Shown here: positions 36,028 through 45,900 of the stretch, in pieces
Position numbering within the stretch: the first letter of the stretch is position 1
Layout of the letters: each line of letters opens with the position of its first letter
From: Hymenobacter properus
Lineage (GTDB): Bacteria; Bacteroidota; Bacteroidia; Cytophagales; Hymenobacteraceae
Direction: 5' to 3'
Assembly (NCBI RefSeq): GCF_015694735.1
Contig: NZ_JADQDP010000002.1
Span: forward strand, 1,346,878 to 1,410,877
DNA length: 64,000 nucleotides
Made by a program: the position numbers and the translations under genes
Notes under the pieces: generated by a model
What the model saw: only the letters and a program-made list of their open reading frames with translations
What the model was told of the DNA's origin: nothing
The model's database searches: none

Positions 36028-38901
36028 ATGAAAGTTGCTTTCTACAGTATTCTCCTGCTCTTGGGAGCGGCCGCGCACCAGGCGGCCGCGCAGGTCGGCA
36101 TCGGCACCACCACGCCCGATGCGTCGGCCGCGCTCGACATCCGGGCCACCAACAAAGGTTTGCTCATTCCACAGGTCACTTTAACCTCTCTCAGCGATGC
36201 AGCCACCATACCAACGCCTGGAACTGGTCTTCTTGTCTTCAACCGCAACGCCGCAGTTAGCGGCGGGGTGGGTTTCTACTACAACGCCGGTACCGCCGCC
36301 GCCCCCAGCTGGACCAAGCTCAACACCGGCACTGCCCCAGCCGGGGCGGGCTGGAGCCTGACCGGCAATGCCGCCACCGATTCCACGACCAACTACCTCG
36401 GCACTACCGACAACAAGCCCATTCGCTTTGGCATTGCCGGCCGGGAGCAGGCCCGCCTGCACGTGGACGGCGCCTTCTGGCTGGGCGACCCCAACGGCGC
36501 TAAAAACGTGCTGGTGGGCTACCAGGCCGGCAAGAAAACGGCCGCCAATGGCGCCAACCTCAACCAGTACATTGGCTACCAGGCGGGCATCGGCACCACC
36601 ATTGGCAGCGGCAACCAGTACGAAGGCTTTCAGAGCGGCTACAAAACCACCTCGGGCAGCGACAACCAATACAGCGGCTACCAAAGCGGCTTTAGCACCA
36701 CTACGGGCAGCAACAACCTGGCCATTGGGTTCACGGCGGGCTTTCGCCTCACCACCGCCGTCAATAACCTGATGGTAGGCTACGAGGCCGGGCTGAACGC
36801 CACGAGTTCCGGCAACCACCTCGTGGGCTACCAAGCCGGGCGGGCCCTCACCACGGGCACCGACAACCAGTTCAGCGGTTACCAGGCGGGCGCCGGCACC
36901 ACCACCGGCAGCTACAACCTGCTGCTGGGCTACCAAGCCGGCTACCACAACAACACCAACTTCAGCCAGTTCATCGGCTACAACGCGGGATACGCCAACA
37001 CGACGGGGCCTTCCAACCTGTTCATCGGGCCGTTTGCGGGGGTGAGAAATACCACGGGCGGGGCCAACCTGTTCATTGGGCTTAATGCGGGTTCCAGCGT
37101 GACAACGGCCGGCGGCAACCACTTCGTAGGCTACGAGGCCGGCAAGGCGTCGACCAACGGCATCTACGACCAGTTTGAGGGCTACCAAGCGGGCCTGGCC
37201 AACACCAGCGGCAGCCGCAACTACCTGGCCGGCTACAGTGCGGGCTCGGGCAATACCACGGGCGACAACAACGTGCAGCTGGGCTACCTCACGGGCCAGA
37301 AAAACACCACCGGCGACGGCAACCTGAGCGTGGGCGCCGAGGCCGGCAAGCAGCTCAGCGGTAGCAACAACGTGAGCCTGGGCTTTCAGGCCGGCCAGGG
37401 TAGCACCAACTACCAAACCACCGTGAGCACCGACAATGTGACGCTGGTGGGCACCCAGGCCGGCCAGCTCAACACCGGCGACGGGCTGGTGGCCGTGGGC
37501 TACCAGGCCGGCCAGAAAAATACCGGTTTCTACAACACCTTCGTGGGCATTGCGGCCGGCCAGAGCGACGGCAGCGGCAGCGGCAGCAGCAACACGGCCG
37601 TGGGCTACCACGCCGGCCAGAATTTCCGGAACGCCAACAGCGTGACGCTGCTGGGCTACAACGCCGGGGCTGCCAGCACCACGGCTGGCTACAACACCTT
37701 TGTGGGGGCGCAGGCCGGCCTCACTACCACCACTGGCGGGGGCAACGTGTACGTGGGCGATGGGGCCGGCCTCTACAACACCACCGGCCGGCGCAACGTG
37801 GCCGTGGGCAGCACCGCCGGCCGCGACGCCATCAGCAGCGAAGACAACACCGTGGTGGGCTTCAACGCTGGCTACAGCAACAAGGCCGACGACAACACCT
37901 TTGTGGGCAGCGAGGCCGCTCTATACAATGTGAATGGAACGGCCAGCGTGTACGTGGGCCGCCAGGCCGGGCAGGGCGCCACTGGCAGCCGCAACGTGGC
38001 GCTGGGCTACCAGGCCGGGGCCGGCATTGGCTTCAACAACAGCGCCCCCAGCACGGCCGCCGCCAACACCACGGCCGTGGGCTACCAGGCTGGCTACCGC
38101 AACAGCGGCAATGGGCTTACCGCCCTGGGCTACCAGGCCGGCGGCATCAACAGCGGCGCCAACAACACCTTCGTGGGCTACCAGGCCGGCAACACCACCA
38201 CCACTGGTACCGACAACACCTTCGTGGGTACCGGGGCCGGCGGCAGCAACTTCACCGGCAGCCGCATCACGGCCATTGGCAGCGGAGCCGGCACGTCGCT
38301 TGGCCAGCCGGGCCTCACCAACTGCACCTTCATTGGCTACGGCGCGCAATCGTCTTACAGCAACGTCATGGTTTTCGGCAACGATGACGTGGAGCACTGG
38401 ATGTTTGGCCGCCAGGTACCCGGGCCCGGTGTGCTCACCGTGGGCACCGGCGGCACCCTGCCCACGGCCGGCAACGGGGCCTACCTGAGCACCGGCGGCG
38501 TGTGGACCAACGCCTCCGACGTCAACCTCAAGGAAAACATCCAGCCCGTGGAAGGCGCCCAGGTGCTGGGCCTCATTCGCCAGCTGTCCCTCACGCGCTG
38601 GCAGTACAAAAACGTGCCCGGCGAAACCCACCTCGGCCCCATGGCGCAGGATTTCTACCGCCTGTTCCATCTCGGCGTCAACAACACCAGCATCAGCTCC
38701 ATCGACCCCGCCGGTGTGGCCCTGGTGGGCGTGCAGGAGCTGGCCCGGCAAAACGACGCCCTGGAGGCCGAAAACACCGCCCTCCGCCAGCAGCTGCAAG
38801 CCCTCCAAACGGGCCAGAGCACCCTCGAAAGCCGCCTGGCTGCCCTGGAGCAAGCCACCCGCCCGGCCGCACCGGCCCCCGTGGCCCAGGCCGCCCGCTA
38901 G
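36028..38901 (+). CDS. Secreted beta-solenoid (YQAG-repeat) protein with S74 self-cleaving chaperone tail
   Basis: A 957-residue protein. Signal peptide to about 22, then VGIGTTTPDASAALDIRAT, a segment common to Bacteroidota 'tail fiber domain' proteins, then about 36 tandem 17-residue units around GYQAG...TTG..N (residues about 164-775). The C-terminus is a peptidase S74/intramolecular chaperone domain: Ser830 and Lys835 in SDVNLKEN match the Ser-x4-Lys dyad of endosialidase-type chaperones, and a coiled coil (about 905-940; ALEAENTALRQQLQAL) ends the chain. Such domains trimerise the fibre and then cut themselves off, here about 127 residues. A trimeric surface adhesin or appendage is the inference. 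No phage genes are near. Confidence 0.88.
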   Translation: MKVAFYSILLLLGAAAHQAAAQVGIGTTTPDASAALDIRATNKGLLIPQVTLTSLSDAATIPTPGTGLLVFNRNAAVSGGVGFYYNAGTAAAPSWTKLNTGTAPAGAGWSLTGNAATDSTTNYLGTTDNKPIRFGIAGREQARLHVDGAFWLGDPNGAKNVLVGYQAGKKTAANGANLNQYIGYQAGIGTTIGSGNQYEGFQSGYKTTSGSDNQYSGYQSGFSTTTGSNNLAIGFTAGFRLTTAVNNLMVGYEAGLNATSSGNHLVGYQAGRALTTGTDNQFSGYQAGAGTTTGSYNLLLGYQAGYHNNTNFSQFIGYNAGYANTTGPSNLFIGPFAGVRNTTGGANLFIGLNAGSSVTTAGGNHFVGYEAGKASTNGIYDQFEGYQAGLANTSGSRNYLAGYSAGSGNTTGDNNVQLGYLTGQKNTTGDGNLSVGAEAGKQLSGSNNVSLGFQAGQGSTNYQTTVSTDNVTLVGTQAGQLNTGDGLVAVGYQAGQKNTGFYNTFVGIAAGQSDGSGSGSSNTAVGYHAGQNFRNANSVTLLGYNAGAASTTAGYNTFVGAQAGLTTTTGGGNVYVGDGAGLYNTTGRRNVAVGSTAGRDAISSEDNTVVGFNAGYSNKADDNTFVGSEAALYNVNGTASVYVGRQAGQGATGSRNVALGYQAGAGIGFNNSAPSTAAANTTAVGYQAGYRNSGNGLTALGYQAGGINSGANNTFVGYQAGNTTTTGTDNTFVGTGAGGSNFTGSRITAIGSGAGTSLGQPGLTNCTFIGYGAQSSYSNVMVFGNDDVEHWMFGRQVPGPGVLTVGTGGTLPTAGNGAYLSTGGVWTNASDVNLKENIQPVEGAQVLGLIRQLSLTRWQYKNVPGETHLGPMAQDFYRLFHLGVNNTSISSIDPAGVALVGVQELARQNDALEAENTALRQQLQALQTGQSTLESRLAALEQATRPAAPAPVAQAAR
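36517..38352 (+). repeat. Tandem 51-bp coding repeats (YQAG units)
   Basis: About 36 units encode a 17-residue motif of the form G-[YF]-x-[AS]-G-x5-TTG-x2-N-x3. Many units differ at the protein level but reuse GGCTACCAGGCCGGC-type codons. Because they are in frame and varied, this is a protein repeat, not a CRISPR or satellite. Confidence 0.85.
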
Positions 38902-38960
38902 CCCGGCTTTGCCTGCCTGATTTCATTGAACCCCTTCCTTTTCACATTTCCTTTTCCCCC

Positions 38961-39476
38961 ATGAAAACCTTCCGCTACCTGCTCCTGCCCACCTTGCTAG
39001 CCGTGGCCGTCAGCTGCAAAAAAGACAAAGAAGACGCCCCCGCGCCCTCCAAAACGGCCCTGCTCACGGCCGTGACCTGGAAGGGCAGCAGCAGCACGCT
39101 GGCCGTTGATGCCCAGAGCAATACCGCGGCCATTGCGTCTTCCAACCAAATCGGGTACAAGTTCAATACCGATGGCAAATCGGTGGTGACCTACAGCGAC
39201 GGCTCGACGGGTCCCGGCACCTGGCAACTGCAGAACAGCGACTCCGAAATCGTGCTGAAAGACGGCAGCAGCGCCGCCCAAACCCGCAAGGTGTTTGAGC
39301 TAACTGGGCAGAAACTGTCCATTGGCCGCAGCTTCGACAAGGCTGCTATTCAGAAAGTGCTCACCAGTGCCTCCGGGGCCGACTTCGAGCTGGCGCTCAT
39401 CGTGGCCGGCAGCAGCAGCGTGAACTGGCAGAACGTGAACACGGTGCAATACCAGGTCAATTACGTCCCCAAATAA
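38961..39476 (+). CDS. Small lipoprotein, lipocalin-like
   Basis: A 171-residue lipoprotein with leader ending at lipobox VSC (Cys19) and a KKDKED tether. The mature part has a lipocalin-type start, LTAVTWKGSSS, then FNTDGKSVVTYSDGSTGPGTW, a pattern shared with small Bacteroidota lipoproteins of the lipocalin-like group. It is the first of three consecutive small lipoproteins with spacing of 50-80 bp. The start at 38961 is chosen because an open frame reaching back to 38502 merely overlaps the S74 protein in another frame. Confidence 0.75.
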   Translation: MKTFRYLLLPTLLAVAVSCKKDKEDAPAPSKTALLTAVTWKGSSSTLAVDAQSNTAAIASSNQIGYKFNTDGKSVVTYSDGSTGPGTWQLQNSDSEIVLKDGSSAAQTRKVFELTGQKLSIGRSFDKAAIQKVLTSASGADFELALIVAGSSSVNWQNVNTVQYQVNYVPK

Positions 39477-39557
39477 AGCATTGCAGGCCAGGCTTATCCT
39501 GTCAGTAGCAGGCTGGTCTGGCGCACATTTTTTCTTCCTTTCCACTCCTCATTTTCC

Positions 39558-40106
39558 ATGAAAACGCTCCCTTCGCTCACCCGCTACTCCCTGTTGCTGC
39601 TCTGCGGCGCGACCCTTGCCCTGTCGGCTTGTAAAAAAGATACAGCCGGCGACGACCCTTCGCCCAGTGGCGACGGCACCGTCACCTGGACGCACAACGG
39701 CGTTACTTATACCGACAATTTCTATGCGGGCGCCATTGTGGACCCCGGCGATAAAATCTTCATTGTCGCCTCTTCCAAAGACCGCAACAACGTGCTGTCG
39801 ATACCGCTGCTGGGCATCAACGCCAAGGGCAAAGGCGTGTACGACCTACGCAGAGGCTCCGTGCTCGACGACTATTCCATCGGTTCCATTACCCTGAACG
39901 GGGCCGACAACAAGTCTGGGGCGACTTACAGCACCCTCTACGGCCCCAGTGCCAGCAATGGCACCGTCACGGTCACGGAGTTTGACAAAAACGCCCAGAA
40001 ACTCAGCGGTACGTTCTCCTTCACGGCCGGGGCCGTGCCCCTGGGCAATGGCAGCGGCACCCAAAGCGTGACCAACGGCAGCTTCAGCATTCACAAGTTT
40101 CACTAG
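39558..40106 (+). CDS. Small lipoprotein (DUF6252-like)
   Basis: A 182-residue lipoprotein with Cys25 after ALSA, an acidic tether (KKDTAGDDPSPSGDG) and a beta-rich domain that ends in GTFSFTAGAVPLGNGSGTQ and a SFSIHKF tail. The GTFSF...TNGSF ending is the pattern I associate with DUF6252, a Bacteroidota-specific lipoprotein family of unknown role. Related to the next gene. The outer-membrane anchor suggests a surface or periplasmic location. Confidence 0.72.
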   Translation: MKTLPSLTRYSLLLLCGATLALSACKKDTAGDDPSPSGDGTVTWTHNGVTYTDNFYAGAIVDPGDKIFIVASSKDRNNVLSIPLLGINAKGKGVYDLRRGSVLDDYSIGSITLNGADNKSGATYSTLYGPSASNGTVTVTEFDKNAQKLSGTFSFTAGAVPLGNGSGTQSVTNGSFSIHKFH

Positions 40107-40156
40107 AAGCTAAAAGGCAGAAGGTACAGATTCATTAACCTGTTGAGTACAAGCCC

Positions 40157-40738
40157 ATGAAAACCCTGGTTATGTGCCTGAGCGCCGGTTGGCTGATGCT
40201 GGCCGGCTGCTCCAAAAAAAGCGACGACGCCGTTCCCTCGAGTCCGTCTAATCCGTCTGGTCCGGGTACCGTTTCCACGCTGTCGGCCAACGTGACGGGC
40301 TACCCGGCCGTGGCCTACACCTCGCCCACCGGGGCGCTGAACACGGCGGTGTCGGCCGCGCGCATTGCATCCAACGACCCCAACTACGGCCCCTACCTGC
40401 TGCGCATCGTTGCCAACGTTAACGGCCAGGGCGTGGCCCTCACGCTGGCCAAGTTCACCGGCGCCGGCACCTACGTGCTGAAATCGGACTACAGCGCGAC
40501 CCTCGCCACCAACAACACCGGCACCTACGCCGACGGTACTAGTACCTACCGCTCGGCCTACATGCCCGGCAGCGGCGTGTCGCAAGGCCAAGTGGTGGTG
40601 ACGGGCTACGACGAAACCACCCGCCGCGTGAAGGGCACCTTCAGTTTCACGGGCAGCGACGTGAACCCGCAGAACCTGTCGGCCAGCCACACGCGCCAGC
40701 TCACCGACGGCGCTTTCGACGTCAGCGTGACGCTGTAG
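40157..40738 (+). CDS. Small lipoprotein, paralogue of the preceding one
   Basis: A 193-residue lipoprotein (lipobox LAGC, Cys18; KKSDDAVPSSPS tether). It repeats the preceding protein's order of elements and ends in KGTFSFTGSD ... LTDGAFDVSV. The shared GTFSFT and C-terminal [ST]DGxF elements suggest tandem duplication and divergence. No binding or catalytic motif is recognised. Confidence 0.72.
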   Translation: MKTLVMCLSAGWLMLAGCSKKSDDAVPSSPSNPSGPGTVSTLSANVTGYPAVAYTSPTGALNTAVSAARIASNDPNYGPYLLRIVANVNGQGVALTLAKFTGAGTYVLKSDYSATLATNNTGTYADGTSTYRSAYMPGSGVSQGQVVVTGYDETTRRVKGTFSFTGSDVNPQNLSASHTRQLTDGAFDVSVTL

Positions 40739-40775
40739 GGGCGGAGGCGACGCGCGGCAACGCCGGCTTGGGCGG

Positions 40776-40805
40776 GGCATCGCCGGCGACAAATGAGGCG
40801 ATGCC
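40776..40805. terminator. Possible hairpin after the lipoprotein genes
   Basis: GGCATCGCC and GGCGATGCC pair perfectly around 12 bases but lack a T tract, so this may be a weak terminator or an mRNA-stabilising hairpin. Confidence 0.35.
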
Positions 40806-40848
40806 GGCACCTGCCAAAGCTGGTGCGACGGTCCCCGCACAAAGACGC

Positions 40849-40863
40849 ACGCATTTGCAACAA
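40849..40863 (+). promoter_or_regulatory. Third ACGCATTTGCAAC site
   Basis: ACGCATTTGCAACAAA shares its 13-base core with the two sites at 32849 and 32890 and lies 165 bp before the barrel gene at 41016. The CAAATG half 24 bp further on is looser. Confidence 0.45.
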
Positions 40864-41015
40864 ACCCGCAAGGCCGGGTACAAAATCAAATGTAAATGCA
40901 GCAAAAACAAACGCGCTCCGGCAGGGCGCTGGGCTTGTTTTACATCGTTTTCGGGCTGATAACCAGTGGCTGAGCTGTTCGGTCGCGGCAACTCCCTTTT
41001 TCTCTGCAACCGACC

Positions 41016-42746
41016 ATGAAACACTTGCTACGCCCGTTGCTGCTCGCTGCCTTGGTGGCCGGCAGCCCTGCCGCCGGGGCCCAGGACCTGGCCACCCTGG
41101 CCCAGCAGAAGCCCGTGACACTGACTGGCACCCTCGACCTGCGCACCGTGCTTTACGGGTACTCGGGCAGCATCACGGCCCGGCGCAAGCCGGTGAGCTA
41201 CGTGCTGGCCGGGCGCCCCAAGCTCAATATTTACGGCGTGGCCGTGCCGCTGGAATTCGTGGTGAGCGAGCAGGACCGCGCCGTGCGCCAGCCCTTCAAC
41301 CAGTTCGGCCTGAGCCCGACTTACAAGTGGGCAACGGCTCACCTGGGCTACCGCAACCTCACGTGGTCGCCGTTCACGCTGGCGGGCCACACCATGCTGG
41401 GCGCCGGCCTGGAGCTGAACCCCGGCAAGTTCCACTTCGGCCTGATGGTGGGCCGCTTTGCCCGCGCCACCGCCGTGGACGCCACCACGGGCCTTACGGC
41501 GCCGTTTGCGTTTTCGCGCCGGGGCTTTGCCGCCCGGCTGGGTGTGGGCACCGTCGATAAATCCTTCATCGACTTCACCATCGTGAAGGGCCGCGACGAC
41601 AGCAGCAGCGTGAGCCGCCAAGACCGCCTGGCCGCCGGTGCCAACGGCACCCTGGTGCAGCCCGCCGAAAACCTGGCCCTAGGCGTGGGCACGCGCCTGG
41701 GCTTCGGCAAAAACAAGTACTGGTTTATCGATGGCGACGCGGCCGTGAGCCTATTCACCCGCCGCCTGGGCAGCCGCTTGGTGCTGGGCGAAAGCACGTT
41801 GCCCAGCGCCGTGGATAACACCCTAGGCCGTCTTATCTCCCTAAACGGCTCGACGGAGGCCTACACCGCCTGGCAGGCCGGGGCCGGCTACTGGAAAAAC
41901 GGCCGCGGCCTGAAGGTGCGCTACCGCCGCATCTCGCCCGGCTACCAGAGCATGGGCGCCTACTTTTTCCAGGACGACGTGGCCAACCTCACGGTATCGC
42001 CCAGCTTCGCGCTGTTCAAGCAGAAGCTGCGGCTGAGCGGCAGCTTCGGCGTGCAGCAGGACAACCTGCGTGGCCAGAAGCAGCTTACCAGCAAGCGCCT
42101 CATCGGCTCCGCCTCGGCTTCGGCTGATTTTACCGAGCGGTTCGGAGTTGACTTGAACTACACCAACTTCACCACCGACCAGCAGCAGGCCGGCGCCGTG
42201 CAGGTGGCCGACTCGTTCCGGCTGGCTCAAACCACGCAGAGCTTCTCCGTGGCCCCGCGCTACGTGCTGATGGGCGAGCACTACGGCCACGCCGTGCTGC
42301 TGAGCGTGGACCGCTCGACACTGCGCGCCCTGGGCAGCAACGTGCTCGACAAGCTGGGCGAGTTCACGGCCCTCAACGCCTTCCTCAACTACCAGCTCAC
42401 GCTGGTGGCCCCGCGCCTCACCCTCGGCGCCACCTACAACTACACCGAGCTGGACCTCTCGCAGGGCACCGACCTTAATCAGGGCCTGCAGCTTTCGGCC
42501 GACCGGCCTTTCCTGAAGCGTGATGCCCTGCGCGTGGGCTTGCGCGGCTCCTGGCTGGCGGCGCGCCGCTTCGGCGAGCCCGGCCGCATCACGGGGGCGG
42601 GCCTGCGCACCACCTACCGGGCCGGCCAGCACCACAGCTTTCGCCTCGACGCCGCCTACACCGCCCACCAACCCAACCGCGACACCCCCATCAGCCCCCG
42701 CTACACCGAAGCCCGGGCCGAAATCGGCTACGGCTTCACATTCTGA
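41016..42746 (+). CDS. Large outer-membrane beta-barrel protein
   Basis: A 576-residue protein with signal peptide (to about 23, AGAQ) and a long run of amphipathic strands with aromatic girdles (YKWATAHLGYRNLTW, KVRYRRISPGYQSMGAYFF), ending YGFTF with the C-terminal Phe of barrel proteins. Nothing resembles a TonB plug, so it is not a TonB-dependent receptor. It is followed closely by the 2053-residue secreted protein, the Fn3-like protein, an OmpA-like lipoprotein and an S74 solenoid protein, all on the same strand. A translocon or anchor for those proteins is a plausible inference but is not shown. Confidence 0.78.
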   Translation: MKHLLRPLLLAALVAGSPAAGAQDLATLAQQKPVTLTGTLDLRTVLYGYSGSITARRKPVSYVLAGRPKLNIYGVAVPLEFVVSEQDRAVRQPFNQFGLSPTYKWATAHLGYRNLTWSPFTLAGHTMLGAGLELNPGKFHFGLMVGRFARATAVDATTGLTAPFAFSRRGFAARLGVGTVDKSFIDFTIVKGRDDSSSVSRQDRLAAGANGTLVQPAENLALGVGTRLGFGKNKYWFIDGDAAVSLFTRRLGSRLVLGESTLPSAVDNTLGRLISLNGSTEAYTAWQAGAGYWKNGRGLKVRYRRISPGYQSMGAYFFQDDVANLTVSPSFALFKQKLRLSGSFGVQQDNLRGQKQLTSKRLIGSASASADFTERFGVDLNYTNFTTDQQQAGAVQVADSFRLAQTTQSFSVAPRYVLMGEHYGHAVLLSVDRSTLRALGSNVLDKLGEFTALNAFLNYQLTLVAPRLTLGATYNYTELDLSQGTDLNQGLQLSADRPFLKRDALRVGLRGSWLAARRFGEPGRITGAGLRTTYRAGQHHSFRLDAAYTAHQPNRDTPISPRYTEARAEIGYGFTF

Positions 42747-42759
42747 CGCGGCGTGGACG

Positions 42760-42836
42760 ATGTAGCGTGGACTCTGCGAGTCCGCGCATTCGCAATGCGT
42801 TCGCCCAGGCGCGGACTCGCAGAGTCCACGCTACAT
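42760..42836. repeat. Inverted repeat of a second family
   Basis: A 28 bp perfect arm (ATGTAGCGTGGACTCTGCG...) and its complement surround a 21-base centre. It is unrelated to the GTCATCC family and lies between the barrel gene and the giant gene. It may be a transcription-attenuating hairpin. Confidence 0.75.
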
Positions 42837-42900
42837 AGTTCGGCTCCTCTCTGAAAATGCCTTCCAGCACCTTCTGCAAAATCCCTAACCCTTTCACTAT

Positions 42901-45900
42901 ATGAAACTACAACTCCTCAACTTCCGCGGGCTGCTCTGGCTGCTGCCGCTGCTGCTACTGGCCGTCGGCGCCCGGGCCCAGACGCCGGTGGTGCGCGTGA
43001 CGGTGGTGCCGCTGCCCCCGTACTCGACGCATTTGTCCGACTACGCTGACCAGCCCAACCGCCTGCTCATTACGCTCAGCAACACCAGCCGGCAGGCGGT
43101 GAGCCTGCAGTTGGCAGCCACTCTCACGGGCGACAACGGCGTGAGCGCCCGCACCAAACCCGACGCCCGCTCGCCCCGGCCGGTGAACCTGGCCGCCCTG
43201 CAAACCCGGCAGCTCGACGCCGACGAGCTGGGTCAGCTATTCGATGAGAACATGCTGACCTACACCGGCGTGTCGGTGCAGGAGATTGTGCGCGGCAACG
43301 GGCTGCCCGAGGGCACCTACACCATCTGCGTGAAGGCCATGGACTACGCCACGGGCCGGCTGCTGTCGGCTGAGGCGCCGGTGGGCTGCTCGCGGCCGTT
43401 CTCGCTGCGCAGCCTGGAGGCGCCCTACATCATTAGGCCGCTGGCCGATGAGAACATTCGGCCCAACGCCCCGCAGAACATTGTGTTTACTTGGAGCCGG
43501 CCGGCGGGCGCGCCCGTCACCACGGAGTATGAGCTGCGCATTGTGGAAATGTCGGACCCGCGCCGCAACCCTAACGACGCTTTCCTGGCCGGCACCGTGC
43601 CGCCGCTGTTCGAGCGCACCGTGAGCGGGGCCACCGTGCTGCTCTACGGCCCGGGCGAACCCGCCCTTATTCAGGGCCGCCGCTACGCCTTTGCCGTGAC
43701 GGCCCGCGACCCGCGCAACCGCACTGTGTTCCGCAACAACGGACGCTCGGAGGTACAGACGTTTGTATACGGCACGGTGCCGGCCGGCGCGCCCGCCACG
43801 GCCAGCACCCCCACCAAACCGACGAAAACCGTCAAGCCCGTCGACGTGAAAACGACGCTGCCGATGACCACCATCAAGGGTCGGCTGGTGTGGGGCTTCC
43901 GCTCCAGCGAGGAAAAAGCAGGAGGGGCCTGGGCCAATTTGACGCCCACGCCCGTTTTCGATGAAAGCAACGGAGCCATTGCTACCGTACTGGCCGACCC
44001 CAGCTACGGACCGGGCGGGGCCGGCATTCTGACCGGCGGCGCCTCGCACGCTAAGGCCGGCAGCCACGGTCCGGCCGGCTCGGGCACCTCGTCCGGCGGC
44101 GCAAGCGGCGTTAGCGGCGGTAGTGTGAGCAGTGGGGTGAGCAGCGGCAACACTGGCACTGGCGGCTTCAGCGGCGGGGGCATGGGCAACAGCGCGTTTG
44201 GCACTTTCGGCGGCGGCTCGGGTAGCGGCGGCTCTGGTGGCAGTAGCTCCGGCAGCAGCGCGGGCGGTGGTGGGCTGCTGTCGGCTACCCTTCCCAACCC
44301 GCAGAATGCCCTGAACAACGGCGGTTCGGCCGGGGGCGTGGCCTCGGTGCTGGGGGGCGGCGTCACCTCGGGCGTGGGTTTCGGCGGGGCTTCGGGCAGC
44401 GGCAGCTACAGCACGCCCGGGCAAGTGACGCTCGGCGCGGCGCCCAAGCAGGTGCTGCCCCAGTTTATGGGCAGCCAGCGCTACCCCCTGGGCAAAACCA
44501 AAGTGCGGCTGGTATTCGACTACAAGCCCATTGCGCCCAACCAGCCGGGCTATAGCGACCAAATTCTGAACGCCACCAAAAGCATTGTGCTGGGCCTGGG
44601 CACCACCAACGCCGAGGGCGAGTTCAACATTAGCTACATGAACCCCGGCCAGTTTGACGAGGCCGGCGGGCTAGCTGTGCTGGCGGGTTCCAAAGCGAAA
44701 ACCATCACGGCCATCCGGGTTGAAGTCGACAACCCGCGCTTCTACTCCGAGCCGGTGGCCTTCGACGTGCCCGAGCCCAAAAATGGTGAGTACGACCTCG
44801 GCGAGGTGGCCTGCATGGCCAATTCCTACCGCCTGAAAGTGAACTTGACTGATGGCAAGAACCCCATCACCAAAGGCGTAAAAATCGAGCTGCTGCGCCC
44901 CACCAACTGGTACGCTACCAATGCCTACGCCCGCCCCGAAGGCCAGCTGCCCGAAGGCAAGCGGCCCACCGAAGACTTCTTCGTGAACCTGACCAAGGTG
45001 ACTGAAACATCCAGCGTGGGCCTCGACCTGACGCGCCTGCTGGCCAACGTCGCCAATCCCGATGATACCTACCTCGTGCGCATCAGTGGCGAGGGCTACC
45101 AGGCATCGATGACGACGCTACAGGTGCAACCGCCCGCCGGCCCGCCCAGCAACGGCGTGCTCACCGTGACCAAAACCTATACCCTGACGCCCATGCCGCC
45201 GGTGGTGCAGGGCCGCGTGCTCCGCAAGCAGGACAACAGCCCCATTCAGGGCGCCACCGTGCGCCTATACCGCGGGCCGATGGACAAGCCCGACTGGCAG
45301 TTCAATACCGAAACCGACGCCAAAGGCCACTTCAGCATCGCCCTGAAAACCTCGAACCTATACGAATGGACGCTGCTCGTGACTGGCACCGGCGTGGCTT
45401 CCAACTACGAGGAGAAACACATTAAAGTGAATAAAACCGGCCCCGCCGGCATCATCAACCGCGACCCCATCCTGATTGATGCCACTCAGTACCCGCTGGC
45501 TGGCCGCGTGGTGAGCGACGAGGGCGGCGCCGGCGTGGCCGCAGCGGCCCTGCAGTGGCGCTCCGGCGGCGCCCCCTTCACTGCCGACGACCAGGGCCGC
45601 TTCCTCACCCTGCACCAGTCGGGCCCCGACACACTGCTCGTGAGCAAGCTAGGCTACCAGCCCCGCAAAGTGCCCGTATTTGTAGAAGGCGACGGCAAAA
45701 CCAAGCCCGGCAAGAAAGGCAAAGGCGTTACCAGTATCGACCTAGGCATTCCTGGTGGCATGGCACAAGCCGCCAATAGCGTGGCTACCACCGTGCAGGG
45801 CTTCCCGAGCATGCAGCCGGGCGGCCTGGGCAGTGGAAGCAGCTCCGGTAGTGGAAGTGGCGCGGGCAGCGGCAAAAAAGGCAAGAAGGGCAACGACGCA

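Noticed and set aside
36517..38352. Repeat array that could be mistaken for a CRISPR or satellite
   Set aside because: The units are in frame, vary mainly at the protein level, and have no constant repeat with unique spacers.
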